Below are positions 10,985 to 22,629 of a stretch of DNA of 64,000 bases, piece after piece (the stretch's first letter is position 1; every line of letters begins with the position of its first letter). Position numbers and translations under genes: made by a program. The notes under the pieces are model-generated. The model worked only from the letters and a program-made list of their open reading frames with translations, was not told where the DNA came from and did no database searches. The stretch is from Mermis nigrescens. Its lineage: Eukaryota > Nematoda > Enoplea > Mermithida > Mermithidae. The stretch is from positions 88,099-152,098 of the forward strand of contig JAVLUZ010000407.1 of the NCBI GenBank assembly GCA_036768485.1, in the 5' to 3' direction.

Positions 10985-12423
10985 CTTAAATCACACCGGT
11001 TTTGTAATAGTCAAGCAAGTTACTTACATACCTACGTATTAAGAGGGTCGACATTCTATCAGACAGTTTTTTTGAGCCAAAAGGGCATCAAAAACTGGAA
11101 TAACTGCTAAAATAGCGTAAAAAATATGTTAATTCGCATTTTCTGGTCAATTTCAAGCGCTTTTGTCGAAATTTTTATTTCCATTCATTTTTAGCTTTTA
11201 ATAAGCCTTATTTAACCAGGAAATTTTTTGCTGTTTCATTCTGGCGGTCTAATCTTGACTGCCACCAACCACACGAGATCTTGGGAGAGGGGTTCGGAGA
11301 AAAATTTTCACCCTCACGGAAATTTTTTTCACTTCCCCCTCAGAAAAGGCAATTTTACAAAAGTTTCCAAAATAGTTCTAAAAATTCATACAAAAAATGT
11401 TTTTTAAAGCATTTTTAGCTATCTAGTTGCTCAACAGCATACGTGTAACAGCTCGAAATTTCGGGAGGGGGTCCTCGGCCATTTTTAGGGGGGGGGATAA
11501 ACGAGCTCCAATTTTTAGGCCAAAAAAGGCAAAAAACCTAAAAAGGGCCAAAAATCACAAGTTTTTTCAGAAATCGATGGGGGTCAAAAATTTTCTGACT
11601 TCGAAGGAGGATGGGGGACGACCAAGTTTGAGTGGGGGAATGCCCCATCCCCTGTTACGTGTATGCTCAAAAGTGTCAAATTTTCGGCGCTTTGCGCCAT
11701 ATGCTCATGTTTTGACCTATATATTGTTTTTGTTAAACTTTTTTGTGATTTTTTAAATTTTTCTTGTTTTTATGCTCTTTAAAGATATGCATCATCAGAA
11801 ACGCCAGAAAACGATGTTGTTGACGCGTATCCATCATTTTTAGCCTAATAAAGGCACTTTGAAATTTCACTCTTCCAGAATTCCCATGCTGTGCATGTCT
11901 GAACACAGAGCGAGGTAACTTTAATGAAGACTAAATTCGGAAAATCTAATGACTTTTAGTGCACATCCTATTTTTAGATAATGCTCTTGGTACATTCATA
12001 CATATAATGTTAATTTAATGACACTTACCGTTTGAAATCTGACGATTACATTGAAAAATTAATCGCGAAGCAGAATAAATTAGAATTTTAAAATAAAACA
12101 CGTCAGGAGACCACAATTTTTTCCGCAAAGCTTAAAGACGCTTTTGATAAGACTTAATAGGCAGGCCTTAGCATGGCTGATGTGAAAAACCAAAATGATA
12201 AGAACAAATGATACGAAAAGATGAACGGATATGCATTCACATCTGCACTTGGAAACTTTTCTCATATTAATGAATAAGAAGAGCATTGTACGTAAAGATA
12301 AGATAATTATTCTTTCGATACAGTGCGATTTATGACATTTTATTAATCAGCATTATCATTAGTGTTGCGTTGTAATAAAAGAAGCATAATCTCAAAACAT
12401 TCAAATAATAACATTTTTCTTAC
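10985..12423 (-). other. DNAJC21 intron 4
   Basis: A 1439-bp intron with the AAAACTGG family near 11045-11210. A family Y copy at about 11270-11905 holds a near-exact mini-hairpin, GGCGCTTTGCGCC, near 11687. Confidence 0.65.
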
Positions 12424-12549
12424 GTCATCATAGGTACTTGTAGCATTCCCAAAGCGAGGTACTTTATCCGCTTGGGACCTATTTTCCATGAAATCTGCAT
12501 CTTCCTGAATTATCGTCTCGAACACATGATTATATATTGCGTAAAATCC
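12424..12549 (-). CDS. DNAJC21: DNAJC21-like exon 4
   Basis: 126 nt, exactly 42 codons, residues 106-147. Acceptor TTGTTTCAG, donor GAC|gtaaga. It begins GFYAIYNHVFETIIQEDADF, matching the family motif GFY.VYR.VF..I...E, and ends in FGNATSTYDD where relatives have FG.S.S.YD. Confidence 0.94.
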
Positions 12550-13531
12550 CTGAAACAAATAAAAATTTAAATGTGTGTGTGTATACAGACAGATACATAG
12601 GTTTAAAGTTTTCGTACGAAAAAGGCCTGCCAAAGATGTTCGCCAGAATTTACATATAAAAAAGGCATTACCTTTAATTACGGAAAACAAAAAATTTCAA
12701 TATAAAAGCGTGTTTAAATTTGTCGTGATGAGAACTATGAAATGCCCGCTCGACATTCGAATCGTAAAATCCCGACGATCGACAAAAGTTATTATTTTCA
12801 ATATTCATTATTTCATGAATACCGATTTTCCTCAGCTTTTAAATTTTTTCAACATTCTTCCGATTTCAATATCTTGAATTTTTCAGCCTTTTCCTCTTAT
12901 CTTATAATTTTCAATTACAGATTACCCTACCTACTTTCTAGATTTGGATAAAAAAATTGAACCTTAACGCCAGGTTCTAATTCAGAGCTAGACAACAGTC
13001 TCGGTAAGCTTTCTAGGATAAAAGGGAAGACTAGTCAAGTTTGCGCAACATAACCATATATACATGCAGCGGCTCAAAATTTTGGGTGGGGGTCACCGGC
13101 CATTTTACGGGGGTATTTGACCGAAAACGGCCAAAAAGCATCTAAAAATGGTCAGAAAATTCAATTTTTCCCAAATATTGGGGTAGGGGTCAAAAATTTT
13201 CAAGCTTTGGGGGATGGGGGAGGACAGCCAACTTTGAGGGATCTCCCATACCACCTGTTACATGTATGGACCTAATCCTTAAAGTATACAATTTGTTTGA
13301 AAAATTGGTAGCAGATTTACTGCGCTCAAAATCTGTCCAGGTGGGTGTCAGTTTCAATTTGAAGTTTAGCCTAAACTTCTGTCCTAAAGCATTTCTCTTG
13401 TTTTTTCTAAAGACAAAAAGTCGGTTCGCCCAAGATAAGCAGCTGGACATCCTAAAGAAAACCCGATTTTCATTATGTATTACTTGCGTTGCGAGTAAAA
13501 CTACGTATATAAAGAACCAACAGTTAATTAC
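12550..13531 (-). other. DNAJC21 intron 3
   Basis: A 982-bp intron. About 13070-13260 is a C/G-run repeat resembling the one near 11440-11660. Open frames on both strands here are non-coding. Confidence 0.6.
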
Positions 13532-13620
13532 TTTGTCGTCATCTCCATACCCTGAATAACACGATCCCGAGAAATACGGAAACAAATTCAAACTATTGTC
13601 CTTGAAATGCTCATCGAGAC
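13532..13620 (-). CDS. DNAJC21: DNAJC21-like exon 3
   Basis: 89 nt, residues 76-105 with a split first Gly codon, donor AAA|gtaatt. It encodes LNLFPYFSGSCYSGYGDDDK. The FT..CYSGYGDDEKGFY block is a hallmark of DNAJC21 directly after the J domain, and here it is divided between exons 3 and 4. Confidence 0.94.
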
Positions 13621-14493
13621 CTCAAAAGCAAAACAGAAGAAAATATTACAACCATACATGATCTTGGGGGTTAGGGGTTTCTCACCTTCCAGAAAAATTT
13701 TAAGCCCTGCAAAAAATTTTTCACCCTCCCCTCCCAGAATTGGCGATTTTTTTAATGTTCTCAGAAATTGTCTAAAAATGTATAGAAAAGATGCTTTTTA
13801 AGCGTTTTTAGCTATCTATTTGCTCAGAAGTGTCGAATTTTCGGCGCTTCGCGCCATTATACTCAAGTTTTGACTATATTTGGTTCGATTCGTTCCGACT
13901 TTTTTATTTTCTCGAAATTCTTTTGTTTTTATGCCCTAGAAAGATAGGGCATCGTCAGAAACGCTGAAAAACGATGTTTTTGGCACGTATCTACCATTGT
14001 GGACCCAAAAACGCACCTTATAATTTCAAACCCCCAGAATTCCCATGCTGTGCATGTATGAATATAACTGCTAATAAGTGCGATATTTCAAACCTTACGT
14101 TTTACATAGAGCATTGACAAAAATAGTATAAACTCAGTGACTGACAACGTTCGACAAAGACGATTAATTCAAGTAGTGCTAGTCTCCTTTTCAAGCAAAA
14201 AGTATCATAAAATCAAAATATCAATATTAAAAAAGTCAGAAAAAAATTCTAAACGAATCTTGTTACTTTTAGCAACACTGAATTATTTAAACTCGTCAAA
14301 ACACAAATTCAAATGTATGCGAATAAAAAAAACAATAGATAAAAACTGACAAATAGATACAAATTTGTAAATAAATAGACACATAAGTAAAGAAATACAA
14401 AGTTGCCTGAATAAATTGATTAATCACTGCAATCACACAGTACATAGGTACATAAATAAATTCATGTGTATTCATGTCGTGCATTAAACTAAC
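13621..14493 (-). other. DNAJC21 intron 2
   Basis: An 873-bp intron that is about half family Y copy (13657-14058). That copy runs from CATACATGATCTTGGGGG to CCATGCTGTGCATG and contains an exact mini-hairpin at 13843-13855. Confidence 0.7.
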
Positions 14494-14622
14494 CTCCTTT
14501 CAGAATGGCATCTCTATGTCGATCATACCATGCTCTTTCTTGCGGGTCGATCAAAATGTCATAAGCTTGTTGGATTAGATTGAACAATTTCGTACATTCT
14601 TCAACATTGTCCGGATTTTTAT
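14494..14622 (-). CDS. DNAJC21: DNAJC21-like exon 2 (J domain, second part)
   Basis: 129 nt, residues 33-75. Its first two bases complete the Asp of the HPD motif begun in exon 1. It reads [20 protein letters not shown] and then [20 protein letters not shown], covering helices III and IV of the J domain. The QERAWYD.HR motif is typical of DNAJC21. Acceptor is TTAATTAAG, donor G|gttagt. Confidence 0.95.
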
Positions 14623-14963
14623 CTTAATTAATTAAGAAGGCTGAGCTATCACATCGTGATCATATGGAAACGGATCTAATAGCATAGTGAGACTTTGTCA
14701 GCCGAATATTTTCAAGCAATGCAGACGTACGCGCCGAACCTTGCGATCACAACTTCATTTTAAACCTAAACGTATATTTTAATCCGTAGGTATTTTCAAC
14801 ATATCTAATTGGACCAATTTATTCGCCCAAGAGATGACCGGATCATTATTATGGAAGCACTGATGTAGCATCAAACATGTCCAATTAAAATAACATATGA
14901 GGTCCAAGTTGAAAGCTGTATGTGCCGCCTATACAGAAAATTTTATTATAAAAATAAACTAAC
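14623..14963 (-). other. DNAJC21 intron 1
   Basis: A 341-bp intron, phase 1, the shortest of the six. I see no repeat copy or other feature in it. Confidence 0.8.
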
Positions 14964-15060
14964 CTGGATGCCATTTCAAGGCTAGTCTCCTATAAGATCT
15001 CTTCACTTCTTCATCGCAAGCAGATTGAGATAATTCAAGCACTTCATAATGGCACTTCAT
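14964..15060 (-). CDS. DNAJC21: DNAJC21-like exon 1 (start codon, J domain first part)
   Basis: 97 nt from ATG at 15060 to donor G|gttagt. It encodes [20 protein letters not shown] and then the helix II segment [12 protein letters not shown]. The MKCHYE start is shared with animal DNAJC21, which supports this ATG. Together the seven exons give 276 residues: J domain 1-70 with HPD at 31-33, then the zuotin-like region. In the family, the J domain stimulates Hsp70 ATPase on late 60S ribosome precursors, where yeast Jjj1 helps Rei1 recycle Arx1. Function here is inferred from that. Human DNAJC21 is about 530 residues, so about half is present. No core promoter was recognised upstream. Confidence 0.95.
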
Positions 15061-15767
15061 TTTCGAAAATTTAGAAAAACAGATATAGAAGTCGTTCAAC
15101 GCCACATATACTCGTCGTACCCTCCTTCATGTAATGTAGCAAACAGAACATCCAGCAATAACCTGATCACGTAATAAAAAGTTATCATAGAGCATCGTGC
15201 AAGTGCACAAAAAACACTATGATTTACTTTCGAAAGCGAAGAGCTTATTTTATATATTCTTCATTGCAGGCCTGTATTCAGGATTCGACCAAGAGGGGGG
15301 GGGCTGATCCAAGACAACTTGGTCTTTATCTAGGAAAATTCGGCGGAACAGTTCGCAAAACCCGCATGATTTTTTTCATTTAGATCGTGAAAAACGAACT
15401 TTTTAAAAATTTTTCCGTAATCAGAAAGCGACATATAAAAAGTGTCATTATTCGGTAGCACTTGAGCCAAAATGATGGAGGATACATCACATCCGTCGCG
15501 AAACGTCAAAAATTCACGACAAAGACATTCGATTTGTCCATCTTTCTGTGCATTATCTTACCTTCCAAAATTGTTTTCCGGTCCAGGAGGGGGAGGACGG
15601 CCGCCCCCACCCCCCGCCCCCTCAAATATGGCCCTGCTTCATTGTATGGCCAGTACTCTAGAGTCGAAAATATAGAAATGTGCAAATATTGGATTCTTAA
15701 ACTGATTTAAAGTCGTACCACACAACACTTAACTTTTTTGGCCACGTTGATTCCCTAACAAAAACCG
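15061..15767. other. Upstream flank of DNAJC21 with repeats
   Basis: A repeat end near 15266 (GCAGGCCTGTATTCAGGATT) resembles the CAGGCCCGTATCCAGG termini near 7760 and 62610. A G/C-run stretch follows at 15580-15620. No promoter element could be assigned. Confidence 0.4.
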
Positions 15768-15775
15768 TTGGTAAG

Positions 15776-16000
15776 CATAACTGGGCAATAGCCAAAGCAT
15801 CAGCCCGTCCAGCCATGGGCTCTCCAGGGATGGTTGGTCCCTAGTTGGGCTGAAAATGGTTTGAAAAGATAATTTTCTTTTATTTTTCGGTTTCCTCATT
15901 TTTTTTAAAATTAGCCCATTCAAATGAACCCTTCAACACGTCCAGCTTTTGTGTCAGCCCGCTCCATGAACGGGCTGGGATAAGCTATTGCCTAGGTGTG
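15776..16000. mobile_element. hAT-type MITE with CATAACTGGGCAATAGCC ends
   Basis: A 225-bp non-coding element. Termini are CATAACTGGGCAATAGCC and, from the other strand, CACACCTAGGCAATAGC. The 8-bp duplication ttggtaag at 15768-15775 and 16001-16008 is perfect. The first bases resemble family W but the interior differs. Similar CATACCTGGGCAATGGCC and CATTGCCCAGGTATG fragments are near 16919 and 24663. Confidence 0.92.
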
Positions 16001-16008
16001 TTGGTAAG

Positions 16009-17329
16009 TAGCTCTTTTTATGACCTGTAGACCAACCAGGTGCAGGATATCGAATTGCTGTAATCTCAGAGCAATATCTCACATTTTTGTTAAAAGATTT
16101 GCACACAAGCATGGTGTTAAATATTAAGAAGCCAATTTTTTTCAAAAATCTAAATCATTACTCATTGTCTTATTCTTATCGCCACATATGGACATAGAGG
16201 GTGAGAGAGGGTGTGTTACATCTAACTAAGGCTTTGGAAAATCAGATTTATACTGTCGGGCGATTTTGAGAAAAGGAAAGGTGCAGCAAGGCAATTTTTG
16301 TGATTACTTTGGGAAAAAGGTCAAAAATTCTACCTGCAAAAGGTAAAAATGTCCAAATTTCTCGGTGTTTCGCACCGTGCTGATGATTTTTGTAGTTTTC
16401 TTCGCTACCCATAAATTGGCTAATCACTGTTTTTTTTTGTACGAGACAAAGATTTTGAAGCTCGTACAAAGATTTTCAGAGCCATCTTTGTACAACGTAC
16501 AAAGACTTTTTGGGGCAAAGTAATATTAATTTTAACACTTTTTTGAGTATTTTTTAGCAAAATTTCAAAAATTTTAGGCGCTTCGCGCCGAATATCATAA
16601 TTACATTGTATTTAGCTCCAACGCTGGCATTAAACACTCCAAAATCTATGTATCTTTAAGCATCTTTGTACAGATTTAAGCATCTTTTACATCTATTTCT
16701 ACTGTTTTATAAAGATTTTATGCGGAAAAAAGAACTATTAAACAACTCTGCACTGTTTCTGCAGTTTAAAGGTAAAATTGACTCTTTTATCTTTGCGTTG
16801 CATTAAATTCATAAGCAAATTGGTGTCTATTATGAGATTCACTCAGCACATTGCAATCGCTTTATTATTCATAATTGTGTAACACAAGTTATTTCAACTT
16901 ACTGAGTCGAATTTTATGTGCATACCTGGGCAATGGCCAGAGCTGCGCCCCGTTGCGGCATCCAATTTTTAGATTGGTTGGTCACTTTTCAGAAAAGGTT
17001 GCCTAATTTTTGGATACTGGGATACTGGTCCATATTCAGGATTTTATTTCGAGAGGGAGGGGGGCGAAAATTTTCGAAGTCAGATATCTTGAGAACCATT
17101 TGGAGATGGACTAAAATAAAGGCATTTTTCCCGTATCTTGGCGAGCTGTACACAATGTCGAAGAAAAACTTTTTAAAAAATTTCAAAAATTTTTCCCTAT
17201 ATTTCATTCTCATACAAAACAAATCTCTATCGTTTAAAACTCTGTGCAACTGATTTCTCACCATTCCATCGACAAACAATTTCTTAACTTTTGACTTTGT
17301 ATTTAATGTTTGTGTTTTGCTAAGAAATC
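16009..17329. other. Repeat-derived intergenic sequence
   Basis: No gene. A TACAAAG-family fragment lies at about 16430-16530 and an exact mini-hairpin at 16577-16589. 16919-17150 mixes two MITE-like ends. Confidence 0.45.
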
Positions 17330-17810
17330 AAAAGAGGAAATGGATAACTCGGTGCAGTCATAAAAAATTTTATTTTCTTCATGTTCAACTCAAATTTGAG
17401 CGGTTTTGAGCGCGCTTGAAGACAGAAACTATATATACATGAACAAAAAAATTGCGCCGAAATAAAATTGTCATAAATCAAATTAGAGCAGTTTCGATCG
17501 AATAGAAGACAGAAGCTATAGATAAACGATAAATCCAACGTAAGGCGCCGGGAAAAACTTCATGTTTTTCATATCATACCTCAAAATTGATTGGTTTTGA
17601 GCAGTTTAGAAGATAAAAACTACACCTGAACAATAAATCCTGCGCGAAGCGCTGGAAAAATTTACATGCTCTCGACGTTAACTCAAATTTGAGTGATTTT
17701 GAGCAGTTTAGAAGACCAAAACTACGTACACTATAAACAATAAATTCAGCGCTAAGCGCCCAAAATATTTGCGTTTTCTTGCTCAAAATTACCTCAAAAA
17801 CTTGTTTTGG
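17330..17810 (-). repeat. Degenerate ~115-bp tandem repeat, one mini-hairpin per unit
   Basis: About four units, each with a CTCAAATTTGAG.GGTTTTGAGC core, an AAGA.A.AAACTA stretch and a hairpin-like word (GCGCGAAGCGC near 17642, GCGCTAAGCGC near 17751, weaker in the others). The same unit order can be made out, more diverged, at 20300-21620. Confidence 0.65.
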
Positions 17811-19475
17811 CGATGTTTTAGACGCAATTCAGGAATTTATAATTTTTTCTTTTGGGAGACACTTGTGAATTCAAAACATTTTTCATTTTGGAGAGAAGGC
17901 GGTCCGCCATCTGCTAGGATATCGTAAAAATTAGTATACACAATAATAATAGCATTTTCAGCACTTCTTTGCAAGAAATTTTCAATGAGAAAGAATAATT
18001 GCAAATAAATCAAAATTTATGCTGAATTTCTTAGTCAGAAATATAAATCGATGATTAAATTAAGTTCACGGCTGATTTCTCAACATGTGAGTCGTAAGGC
18101 CGGAACTGAACCCTGATGAAATCGAAAATTTTTGTCAATGTTTATTAGGGATCGACCGGAGCTCTGGTTCTGGCTTTGGCTCCTCCTGCTGTTTTTGGAT
18201 TCCTGGCCTCAAGCAAACGGAAAACGAAAAAGTGGAGGGAACACGGTCTTTAACACCACTCTATTTAAGGTTGCCCCATGCTAATAAAAATTTTAGCTAT
18301 TAGCACGACTTCCTAACGGATACAAAGTCCTTTTTGGGCAAAAGTGTAGTAATTTTTACGCTTTTTAACGAATTTTTCAGAAAAAATAACAAGAAATTTT
18401 CCGCGCTTATCGCTGTGTATTATATTCACTGTTTATTTAGCCCAAACTGCACGATTTAAACACTCCCCAGTCAATCTTCTTATATTTCTAAATGGTAACG
18501 CAATTTTCTCGTCTATTTGCGTAAAGGTTTCCAGCGCAAAATAATTTACTTTTTGACAACTTCGCATTGTTTTCTGCTCTTTAAAACAAAATTAGCTTCC
18601 TCATGATTATTTATCATTCAATTCATACAAAGCGCAGTAGCGTCTGTTGTCAGATTAGATTAGTATATGGCAACCGCCTTTTCAATTCTGATGTGGTAAT
18701 AGATACGAAGGTGTCAGCTTTCTGTGTCCACTGAGCATTAAGAAGTCAATAATTGTGACTTAGCATGAATTTTTGGATCGCTTCAAATCTAAATGTACTG
18801 ACAATAACACAAACAAGCCATTGATCTGCAGAATATCACGGCATTCTCAAATAGCTATATTGAAAAACAAAAGAACATGCACCTTGTGACACCATATGTT
18901 TTATACAGGTAAAAAAGAGCGTGCTAATGTAAGTCATTCCGTGCTAATGGAAGAAAATATTCGTTAGCACCAATGCTATTCGGGTTGTGCTAAAAAAAGC
19001 TGGGCCGAAGGTGCTCTTATGTTAATTAATAAATATAGTCTACTTCAAGAAATATTATTTATGAATGTTAATTCTTGAATTAATGTAAACCGATTATAAA
19101 ACCAGGCAACAAACGTCGGTCGCACTAATTATAATTTAACTTTATTTAATTTCAACTCGTAAGTGTCACTAAGCAAAATTCTACATATATATGAGCAGTA
19201 GACGGGGGATTAGATGACGTGCAGTGTATCGTGCTTAGTAGTACACAGCTGGGTTACTCAAGTATATATAAATCAGCTTCAAACAAAATGAACAGTGCTC
19301 TCAAAAATAAGCGCAGAATAGGCGTTATTTCCCGATAGCCCAACATAATTTGCAAAAATGTGATGTAAATATGTGCCATTAAGACTTCATTTTCAAAATT
19401 TTTGACACTTAAGGTCGGACTATTACTTTATTGAGATCCTATGCATTTAAACTTTAAACGCTTTCAAAATACTTA
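17811..19475. other. Intergenic repeats with a solitary hAT-like end
   Basis: At 18146-18162 is TAGGGATCGACCGGAGC, followed by imperfect GGCTCC/GGTTCT words. It is very close to the terminus of the 24965-28449 element, but I see no matching far end. 18280-18980 has several GTGCTAATG/CATTAGCAC words. No gene seen. Confidence 0.45.
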
Positions 19476-19483
19476 CTCTGAAG

Positions 19484-19894
19484 CAGTGTTTTTTTGCACA
19501 AGGTCCGTTTGTACATGTACAAAGGTGGTCCCCAAAAGTCTTTGTACATTTTGTACACACAAATTTTCGGGTACTATAATATGGTACAGTAGCGATTTCA
19601 GTGCGGTAAAAATAGAGTTGTTCGACTTTTGGTAGTGTATTTTAGCTAATTTCTGGGTCTCTTAGGGCAAAAATCATTAAGAATCGTCTTAAAACGGCGC
19701 GAAGAGCCGAAAAATATGACATTTTTCCTTTTGAAAAAGAATTTCTGCCATTATAAAGATATATAGAACACATTGCAAATTTTAGAACTTTTTTGCAATT
19801 TTTGTCTTCCCAAAAATCTTTGTACATGTACAAAGACGGTCCCGAAATATCTTTGTACATCGGGAAAAATCTTTGCTTAATGCAAAAAAACGTG
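19484..19894. mobile_element. hAT-type MITE, TACAAAG family
   Basis: A 411-bp element with ends CAGTGTTTTTTTGCA and, reversed, CACGTTTTTTTGCA. The perfect 8-bp duplication ctctgaag is at 19476-19483 and 19895-19902. Near both ends it carries the 20-bp palindrome TCTTTGTACATGTACAAAGA or a close variant. The middle includes a GGTACTATAATATGGTACAG segment and a degenerate mini-hairpin. Confidence 0.94.
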
Positions 19895-20692
19895 CTCTGA
19901 AGCCAATATTTAAACTGCGACGAAAAACTTTGAATTTTGACTTGAAATACTAAAAATTTTTACTTGTTTTGATCCTTGTTTGTTTCACGAGCGCTATTAA
20001 ATAAATTATAATAGGGCAAACTTTTTAGACTATGAACGTCGCTGGTTTGAGCTTTACTTTTGACATTGCTGAAAATATTTCTTGCCATTTTTTAGAAAAA
20101 AGTTAGTTTATACTCCACCCCACCCCAACTAGAAATCGTGGATCTATTCAAAAATAATATGATTCACATATAAACAGCTCTTTGGTCATGATTTTATATC
20201 AGTGAGAGAGAATTGCTAATATCTTAAAAATGCATATAACGTTTATAAGCCAGCTTATGCGCTAAATCGACATTTTCTGACGTATTTTGCGTCATGGAAT
20301 CATATCTTTAGCTTGTGGTGATAAAATAAATAATGGTGATTTGAGAAGAATTTTAGCCTTTTTACTCTTTTGTACTCAATTTTGCGGTCGTTTTGAGGAC
20401 AAACAATGCAACAACGTGCACATTATAAAACCTTACAGCAAAGTAATGGGAATGTTAGACAATTTTTATAATTTTATCCCTTAGAGCTCAATTCTGAAGC
20501 TCTCTAAAGATAAGCAAAACAGAAACTGAATCTGGCGCAAAGCGGAAGAAAATTACACACATTTTGTGATCCTTTTAAGCTCAATTTTACTGGTTTCTGA
20601 ATATAAGCAATGCCGTAATTACATCTAGCAAGAAGTACCGGAAATTTTTGAAACTCTTATTCATTTACACTAAATCCTGCGACTTTCTGAAT

Positions 20693-21308
20693 CAGTGGCG
20701 GATGTTGGATTTTCCCAAGGAGGGCAGTGCCCAACTGTTTCAAAAAAGTCAAGAATAGGTCCAAAACTTTGCCCTTCACGTGCGAAATATTGTTTTTTCA
20801 GCGTTTTACGTTGTCCACTTTATTAAAAACCGCTTTTGATGCAACTTTTTTCGAAAATTGTGAAAATTTCAACAATTTTGTGCAAAAAAATATACTTTCT
20901 TTGATTTCAGCGAAAGCGCCGAAAAATTTGTGAAAGTTAGGCGGAAGGACGTTAAGAAGCTTGATAGACTGCTAGATTTCCTATATTTGCAGCACTTCAC
21001 GCGTAACATCGAAATTTTTAAAAAGTTGTGTCCGAAAATAGAATAAATCGATGCTGAAATAGCTGTTTCTGCTTGTGAAATTGTTGTGAAACCTAGTTCA
21101 TGCGCAAAAAATGGTTTCCGTGTCGTTAGGAAAGTAAATAAATGTCATTAATAGGCGTTATTCGGTGCGAAGCGCCGGAAAAAATGAGGAATCATGATCA
21201 CTGACGGCCAAAAATCATTTTTTGAAATTTTTTATCCATTCTTCATTTTGCCAACTATTTTGGGCCAATGGGGGCTGCGACCCCCCGTCTCTCTTAAATC
21301 CGCCCCTA
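20693..21308. mobile_element. hAT-type MITE, CAGTGGCGGAT family
   Basis: A 616-bp element with termini CAGTGGCGGATGTTGG and, reversed, TAGGGGCGGATTTAAG. The perfect 8-bp duplication ttctgaat is at 20685-20692 and 21309-21316. No transposase frame. A much shorter relative is at 63540-63742. Confidence 0.9.
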
Positions 21309-22625
21309 TTCTGAATATAAGCAATGTTGTAATTAATAATGGCGTGAAGCGTCGGAAATTGTCGACATTTTATCATTTTAGGCTCAATTTTGCAGCTTTC
21401 CAAATATAAGCAATATAAATTATATCTGACGCGAAATGCCATAAAGTTTCGATATTTTTATTCATTTAAGCTCACCTTTGCTGTTTTCCAAAGACACATA
21501 AACAATGGAGGAATTATATACATCTGGTGTGAAGTGTCAGAAAATTTGGACGTTTTTAAGCTCGCAAGCTCAATTTTGCATCTTTCTGAAGATTCGGAAT
21601 GCGGAAAATTTATCTAGTAATAAAAAGTATTTTCTGAAAAAATTTAAATATATAATAAATAGTAATTTTGATTAAATTAGTGGCGCAAAGCGCTAAAAAT
21701 TTCAGCATTTTCACGCTCGTGAACATCAAAAAATTATATACGTACATAGCTAAAAATTCTTGGAACGAATTTCAGAGTGGGGATTATCCTCCCTTTACCA
21801 CCTCCCAGATACAAACCTGCATACAAGGTAATCCTCGTACCTGTAGATCGTTCTGCACGAGTGCAATGTGTGCGGCTTTGTTCAAATTAAATGAAACTTA
21901 ACTAGAAGGTTCCACACAATAGAATTTTCGACCGTCAAATTTGACCCTGACAATTAACAGCAGTTTACAACCACGTTCAAAGAACGCCTTTTTTATTCGC
22001 ATAATAAAATATGAACTAATAGCAAAATCATAAAAAAATATTCAAAAAGTTTGAAATTGAGGAAATCAATACCAATCATATTTAGACCCACTGCTTGCAT
22101 ACAAATCATCGCGACTAAAGGAATGAAATTTCGTAGCTAGAAAGTCCTTTGTATGGACTACCTTTTGGTAACGTTGCATTTAATTTGAAAAAAATTCGCA
22201 AGCATGGCACTCAAGTAAAACTGCCCATTTGTCGAATAGCTATTCAACTAAACTATTCAAACTTGATTTTCAGCATTCATTTTTTGCGGAATAATCTTGC
22301 TCAGTCCCACATGACTCGTTGACTAGTGATGTCGTAATAATATTCAACTGCTTTGTGAAATAATGCATCATAGCCTCTATCTTCTAAGCCTTTTTGTAGC
22401 CGAACACAGTAGTTTTTATTTTATTTTTCATATTCTTTCTCATAACATCCGTACATGTGCTGTGTAATGGTTGAAAACCTGAAAAATGTATTTGTGCAAA
22501 GCTACACAAAATATTTTAACTATGTTTGTGGAAAATAATTTTGAACCGCCATAAAAACAGGCAAAACAGAGGATTGCAAACTTTGCAAGAAAAATCTTCA
22601 TATGTTGCCTGGTTTTTTTAAAATC
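21309..22625. other. Degenerate hairpin-unit repeat and unique-looking spacer
   Basis: 21309-21720 continues the degenerate ~110-bp units with CTCAATTTTGC cores and hairpin relics (for example GGCGCAAAGCGC near 21682). 21900-22600 shows neither repeats nor coding sequence I can identify. Confidence 0.4.
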
Positions 22626-22629
22626 TTAC

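Noticed and set aside
12575..12951. Plus-strand frames opposite DNAJC21 exon 4
   Set aside because: They overlap the exon and intron 3 on the wrong strand, with no family match.
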